A DNA stretch of 59,494 nt from Mycobacterium sp. (GTDB lineage: Bacteria > Actinomycetota > Actinomycetes > Mycobacteriales > Mycobacteriaceae): positions 1-59,494 of the forward strand of contig NZ_VYIK01000012.1 in NCBI RefSeq assembly GCF_008709575.1. The letters run 5' to 3'. The notes below the pieces were generated by a model. That model was not told where the DNA came from. It worked only from the letters and a program-made list of their open reading frames with translations, and ran no database searches. The position numbers and the translations under genes are program-made. Below are positions 58,406-59,494 of this stretch, one piece after another; within the stretch, counting starts at the first letter, position 1; every line of letters starts with the position of its first letter.

Positions 58406-58431
58406 GAGCCTGCCCGTAGGATAACAGGCTC
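58406..58431 (-). terminator. Hairpin downstream of paralogue 4
   Basis: GAGCCTG (58406-58412) and CAGGCTC (58425-58431) form a perfect 7-bp stem with 12-nt loop just 7 bp beyond the stop of paralogue 4. No U-tract. It also lies in the leader of paralogue 3, so it could act as terminator or regulator. Confidence 0.45.
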
Positions 58432-58437
58432 TCAGTG

Positions 58438-59494
58438 CTACGGGATCAGGGGGCTGAAATCCCCGACGACCGCGGTGAGCGCCTCGTCGACGAGCTCGAG
58501 TTCGATGCTGGCCACCAGGGTGAGCAGGCCGGTGTCGGCGGCCAGGGGCAGGCCGACGGCGTCGAGGGGGTTAGCGAGGTGGGCCCCAAACAGGCTCACG
58601 TCGTAGGCGGGCAGGCTGATGACCGCGGCATCGACGATGTCGGTTGTCTGCAACCCCAATGCGGCCAGCGAGGCGCCGGCGCTGGAGAACGCCTGGGCGA
58701 GGTCGCTCAGCGTTGCGGCCGGATCACTGACGTCGGACGAGACCGCCGCTAAAAGACCGGTCATGCTCGGCAGCGAGAAGTCGGCAGGGTCGGCCGCGAA
58801 CGCGGCGAGGCCCTGCTGCGCCCCGGCGGCCAGCTCGCCGAGCACCGTGGCCGCGCTGACGTCGGGGAACAACCCGAACTCGGTGGGCACATTGGCCGGA
58901 ATCGAATAACCCAGGTTGCCCGGGCCGTAGCCCAGGTTGATCAGCACCGTCAGATCCGGTCCCAGCAGCGCCGCCAGGGGTTTGCCGACCACCGGGAAAT
59001 CGGCCAGCAGCGTCACCAGCGGCGGGGTCTGGGGAATCAGGTAGTAGTTGGTGAGGCTGCCCGGCGTACCCAGCAGCGCCGAGCCCGGCAACAAAATCGC
59101 GGTGGCGATCTGCTCGGGCGTGGGGCCGGGTTCGGGCGGGACCAGGCCCTCGTTGAGATAGCTGCTGTGCAGGGTGATCGTGCCCAGCACGGCGTTGAGG
59201 TCGGCCAGAAAGTCGATGGGGTAGCGCGGGAAGTCGGGGTAGCCGTCGTATTCGAGGGTGTAGATGTCGGTGGGGAAGTCGTCGGCCGGGGTGGCGCCGT
59301 CGAAGGAGATCCCCAGGCTCGGCGCGGTGAACCCGTCGAAGCGTTCCAGCAGCCCGCCGTTGGGCGCGCTGGGGTCGCCGATCAGCACGAACTGCAGGCC
59401 GGCGTCGGGCTGCGGGGTGCCGGACGGGTCGAGCTGCGCCATGACCAGGCCGGCGATCGTGGAGCTTTGCGACCAGCCGAACACGGTGGAGGCG
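58438..59494 (-). CDS. PE-PPE-domain serine hydrolase, paralogue 4 (5' part outside window)
   Basis: The frame is open to the window end, so the N-terminus, including any signal peptide or PE domain, is not visible. From about the nucleophile onward: TVFGWSQSSTIAG, VLIGDPSAPNGGLLERFDG, LEYDGYPDFPRYPI, a YYLIPQTPPLVTLLADFP strand and the C-terminus LTAVVGDFSPLIP. About 352 residues are visible. Closest in motif to paralogues 2 and 3; completes an array of four on one strand. Confidence 0.85.
   Translation of the reverse strand, partial: ASTVFGWSQSSTIAGLVMAQLDPSGTPQPDAGLQFVLIGDPSAPNGGLLERFDGFTAPSLGISFDGATPADDFPTDIYTLEYDGYPDFPRYPIDFLADLNAVLGTITLHSSYLNEGLVPPEPGPTPEQIATAILLPGSALLGTPGSLTNYYLIPQTPPLVTLLADFPVVGKPLAALLGPDLTVLINLGYGPGNLGYSIPANVPTEFGLFPDVSAATVLGELAAGAQQGLAAFAADPADFSLPSMTGLLAAVSSDVSDPAATLSDLAQAFSSAGASLAALGLQTTDIVDAAVISLPAYDVSLFGAHLANPLDAVGLPLAADTGLLTLVASIELELVDEALTAVVGDFSPLIP

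Overview
The window is GC-rich, densely coding DNA from a mycobacterium. The genus is clear from gene content: antigen 85C, the TreS/Mak trehalose-to-maltose-phosphate pair, an LdtA-type L,D-transpeptidase, a PepA (Mtb32A) protease, an MPT63-family antigen, CtpI, ESX (type VII) secretion genes and a WS/DGAT acyltransferase. From about 13.5 kb to 53.7 kb the order follows the M. tuberculosis Rv0107c-Rv0148 interval (ctpI, an Rv0111-like acyltransferase, ldtA, fusA2, Rv0121c, pepA, treS, mak, Rv0128, fbpC, htdZ, fadE1, Rv0133, msrA, Rv0138-0141c, ClC, TetR, two methyltransferases, ALDH, SDR). Many M. tuberculosis genes are missing and several blocks are inserted. Synteny is judged from memory of the reference, not from an alignment.

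Layout. 0-0.75 kb: the end of an insertion sequence (partial transposase on the minus strand). 0.75-6.75 kb: a YbaB-like small protein, a 39-aa ORF, eccB and eccC; an isolated piece of an ESX locus, probably ESX-2 type, without the other core genes beside it. 6.9-13.4 kb: class I aldolase, WS/DGAT, a secreted protein, a methyltransferase, and a coupled LuxE/EhpF-like ligase plus LuxC/EhpG-like reductase. 13.5-18.3 kb: ctpI. 18.4-21.6 kb: two tiny coupled ORFs and an SRPBCC gene, then a cassette of small helical protein, DUF1023 hydrolase and lipoprotein. 21.7-26.3 kb: SDR/acyl-CoA ligase operon and a membrane acyltransferase. 26.3-29.9 kb: the most unusual stretch. It holds an AT-rich regulatory region with inverted repeats, a small secreted protein, and a histidine-phosphatase-like exported protein bracketed by two copies of the 3' end of ldtA. 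29.9-53.7 kb: mostly conserved mycobacterial core. 53.7-59.5 kb: four tandem, same-strand PE-PPE-domain hydrolase paralogues that have Sec-type signal peptides where visible, rather than PE domains.

Functional themes are cell envelope and trehalose metabolism (TreS and Mak feed maltose-1-phosphate to alpha-glucan synthesis; antigen 85C uses trehalose mycolates; LdtA makes 3-3 peptidoglycan crosslinks), lipid metabolism (WS/DGAT, FadE1, HtdZ, ligases, SDRs) and secretion. A near-ideal KstR-type palindrome lies in the msrA/Rv0138 divergent region, and a strong intrinsic terminator follows fbpC. No rRNA, tRNA, CRISPR array, integrase or replication origin was seen.
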